From positions 151,448,575 to 151,512,574 of the forward strand of contig NC_134455.1 of assembly GCF_047948215.1 (NCBI RefSeq): 64,000 nucleotides of DNA, given 5' to 3'. This DNA is from Lycorma delicatula. Taxonomy: Eukaryota > Arthropoda > Insecta > Hemiptera > Fulgoridae. Position 1 is the stretch's first letter. Each line of letters opens with the position of its first letter. The notes below the pieces were generated by a model. The model was not told where the DNA came from, ran no database searches, and saw only the letters and a list, made by a program, of their open reading frames with translations. Below are positions 62,013 to 64,000 of this stretch, piece after piece. Both the position numbers and the translations under genes were made by a program.

Positions 62013-62850
62013 TTGCTCACGACATCTAGCATTAATAAAGTGTACTAATTAGTTTGCCTTATTTTCATGAATAGATTATTCGGACAAAAATACTAATGAA
62101 AATTGAAAAAAACAATGAAAGCAGTAAATTTTAACTTTTGCAGTTACAGTAAACTTTAATTCTTGCATCCATTATTATACATAGATAGTAAAGGAAAAAT
62201 TCAAAAGATGCAGAGCTTAAAAAGTTTTAAAATTAGATAATGGATCAAGTTAGAATGAAAAAGTAATAACTGAGCAATTATTGAAAAGAATAGTCTTTTT
62301 TCGAGAATAATAAAAAAAAAAAAAAGTTAACTGTTTTAGGTGACAAACTAAAGTACAATTGGTTTAAAACGATTAAAAAAGTAAGGAAAAGCCAAGAAAA
62401 AGGAAAGTCAAATATACTAGAAGACTTATAAAAGTAAAAGGTATAACTTGAAAATAAAGCAAGAGATACAGTAAATTAACTTGAGATAAAAGATTTTACG
62501 GGTAAAATAACTAGAGACATAACTAGAACATGAAACAAGAGAACAGGGGACAAGGCGAATACAGAATTCTTTGATTCATATCGGTAGACGGATGCACTGA
62601 AAAGGACATTATAACACTGTTATCCTAAGCTAAAATAACATCTGTAAATATTTTTTATTAATCAACTATCATAAATATTAAGTTTATCATTCTAATTTCT
62701 GATAGTAACAAAATAATATTCCGTTCGCTAGCGCATTATAAAAAACTGACATTTATGAATACATAGAATATGGGAGTAAACAGTGGAAATCTAAAGAGGA
62801 GCAACAGAAATTTACATAAATTTTAGCAGACAGTAAAGTGTGTAACGCAT

Positions 62851-63136
62851 CGGGTGGTCTAGTGGTGAACTCGTCATCGCAAATCAGCTGATTTCAAGGT
62901 CTAGAGTTCTAAGGTTGAAATCCTAATAAAGGTAGTTACTTTTTTACGGATTTGAACTCTAGATCGTAGATACCGTTGTTCTTTGGTGATTGGTTTCAAT
63001 TAACCACACACCTCAGGAATGGTCGAACTGAAGCTGTACAAGACTACACTTCATTTACGTTCATAATACCATCCTCATTCATCCTCTGAAGTAATACCTT
63101 ACGATGGTTCCGGAGGCTAAACAGAAAGAGAGCGAT
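62851..63136 (+). mobile_element. SINE copy, plus orientation
   Basis: Head CGGGTGGTCTAGTGGTGAAC (A box), B-box-like GGTTGAAATCC, then the reverse-oriented body CTCAGGAATGGTCGAACTG and GGAGGCTAAACAG. Short flanking AGTAAAG (62832-62838 and 63137-63143) may be the remains of the target duplication. Confidence 0.8.
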
Positions 63137-63439
63137 AGTAAAGAGTGGCGTATGTCAGGTTTGTAAAATATTGTAAAATGTATGTATTTTATATATATAT
63201 ATATATGAATATAGAGAACAATATTTTTAAATATTAACTTCCGTAAATCTGACTAAAAGTTAGAAGTTTCGACCGATATATAAATGCATTTATTTTCAAG
63301 ATGTTACATTGATAAAAGTAAAAAAATATATAGGTCTTTTTTTAGCCGAATTTCTTAATGAAATAAAGATAATTGCAAGGGTATTTTAGGCATAATTTTT
63401 AAAATATATACTTCAATAAAAAAAAAGATTGTAAACAAA

Positions 63440-63623
63440 AAAAGGTTAAAAATCGCAATAAATTTTACTATATTTTTACTAAAACAAATCAATTTATACG
63501 ATAATTTTTTTAAAATTTATTTCCAACAGCGAGATAACTTTGACCCAACCGCTGACATTCAGTAGTTAATGATAATAAATAAGTATATAAGGTTGCTGTT
63601 AGTAGGCTAACACCGCTTTCAAC
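63440..63623 (+). promoter_or_regulatory. Gene 3 proximal promoter
   Basis: TATATAAG (63584-63591) lies 40 nt before the ATG and GAGATAACTTTGACCCAACC (63531-63550) ends 33 nt before the TATA box, both exactly as in gene 1. GGTTAAAAATCGCAAT and the GGCTAAC..CGCTTTCAAC leader are also shared. Confidence 0.75.
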
Positions 63624-64000
63624 ATGAAGTCTTCATTGGTACTATTGGTGCTCGTTGGTTTCGCTGCTGCTGCTGTCCAACCTTACGGACAAAGCAAACG
63701 ACAGTGGTTTGCTAATTCATACAATAACCAAAACGCCGTAACTCCAGTTCATCAGCAACACAACCAGAACAACAACGTTCCTGCATACTTCAACGACAAC
63801 AACAATAACAACAACCAGAACAGTAATAATTTTAATAACAATAACAACCAAAATGGACAGAATGTAAATAACAACAACAATCAAAACAACAACAACCAGT
63901 TCCAGAACAACAATTTCAATAACAATCAATTCCAGAGCAACAACCAAAATAACAACAACCAGTTCCAGAACAACAACAATCAAAATAATAACCAGTTCAA
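63624..64000 (+). CDS. Gene 3 exon 1 (partial): secreted Asn/Gln-rich protein
   Basis: Open from the ATG to the window end (125 codons plus two bases). Signal peptide MKSSLVLLVLVGFAAAA, then VQPYGQSKRQWF, where the first Trp of the SKWQWF cap is replaced by Arg, then PVHQQHNQNNNVPAYF and Asn/Gln repeats with NGQNVNNNNN and QFQN/S units as in gene 1 exon 1. It is the closest paralogue of gene 1. Exon 2 and completeness cannot be judged. The antisense ORF at 63717-63983 is a mirror artefact. Confidence 0.85.
   Translation, partial: MKSSLVLLVLVGFAAAAVQPYGQSKRQWFANSYNNQNAVTPVHQQHNQNNNVPAYFNDNNNNNNQNSNNFNNNNNQNGQNVNNNNNQNNNNQFQNNNFNNNQFQSNNQNNNNQFQNNNNQNNNQF

Larger units (their letters stand above)
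53885..63440. repeat. Duplicated block B, copy 2 (upstream of gene 3)
   Basis: Collinear counterpart of 22560-27640, expanded by several insertions: a fold-back element (56290-57165), a pseudogene (59815-60885) and SINEs (61707, 62851). No expressed gene supported inside; the ORF at 54854-55036 is Lys/Glu-rich without a recognisable domain. Confidence 0.7.

Overview
This window looks like AT-rich nuclear DNA from an arthropod, most likely an insect. Coding density is very low, genes carry GT-AG introns and TATA promoters, and there are many remnants of eukaryotic transposons: RTE, R1 and I/Jockey-type LINEs, tRNA-derived SINEs, Helitrons, and pogo-like and hAT-like DNA elements. The repeat style suggests a hemipteran, but that is a weak inference. 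No rRNA gene, genuine tRNA gene, CRISPR array or bacterial-type operon is visible.

The only convincing host genes are a cluster of three paralogues on the plus strand. Gene 1 has exons 27840-28671 and 31802-32760. Gene 2 has exons 49208-49373 and 51877-52853. Gene 3 begins at 63624 and is cut by the window end. Each encodes a signal peptide (MKSSLVLLV...FAAAA), a short conserved cap (VQPxGQSKWQWF, with a W-to-R change in gene 3), then a very long Asn/Gln-rich low-complexity region punctuated by Phe, Tyr and, in gene 2, Cys. Genes 1 and 2 share a phase-1 intron at the equivalent position. All three have TATATAAG 40-44 nt before the ATG. Genes 1 and 3 also share a 20-nt upstream box at identical spacing. 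These look like secreted, prion-like structural or gel-forming proteins. What they build cannot be told from sequence. Gene 2 has an early stop after which the ancestral C-terminal tail remains readable.

Diverged non-coding blocks show that the cluster grew by segmental duplication. Block A (16.8-18.8 kb and 37.4-40.0 kb) precedes genes 1 and 2. Block B (22.6-27.6 kb and 53.9-63.4 kb) precedes genes 1 and 3. Insertions present in only one copy (an I/Jockey-type LINE tail at 37884-38445, a SINE at 61707-62012) can be recognised against the other copy.

The remainder is mobile-element territory. At 1-15 kb there is a 727-bp near-identical direct repeat (1 and 9020), a Helitron, LINE remnants, a non-autonomous hAT and an R1-type LINE fragment. 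At 40.1-44.0 kb an RTE LINE with a frameshift and a mutated catalytic motif sits inside a pogo-like element. At 59.8-60.9 kb there is a decayed copy of a multicopy gene family. Long stretches between these hold only AT-rich sequence with simple repeats.
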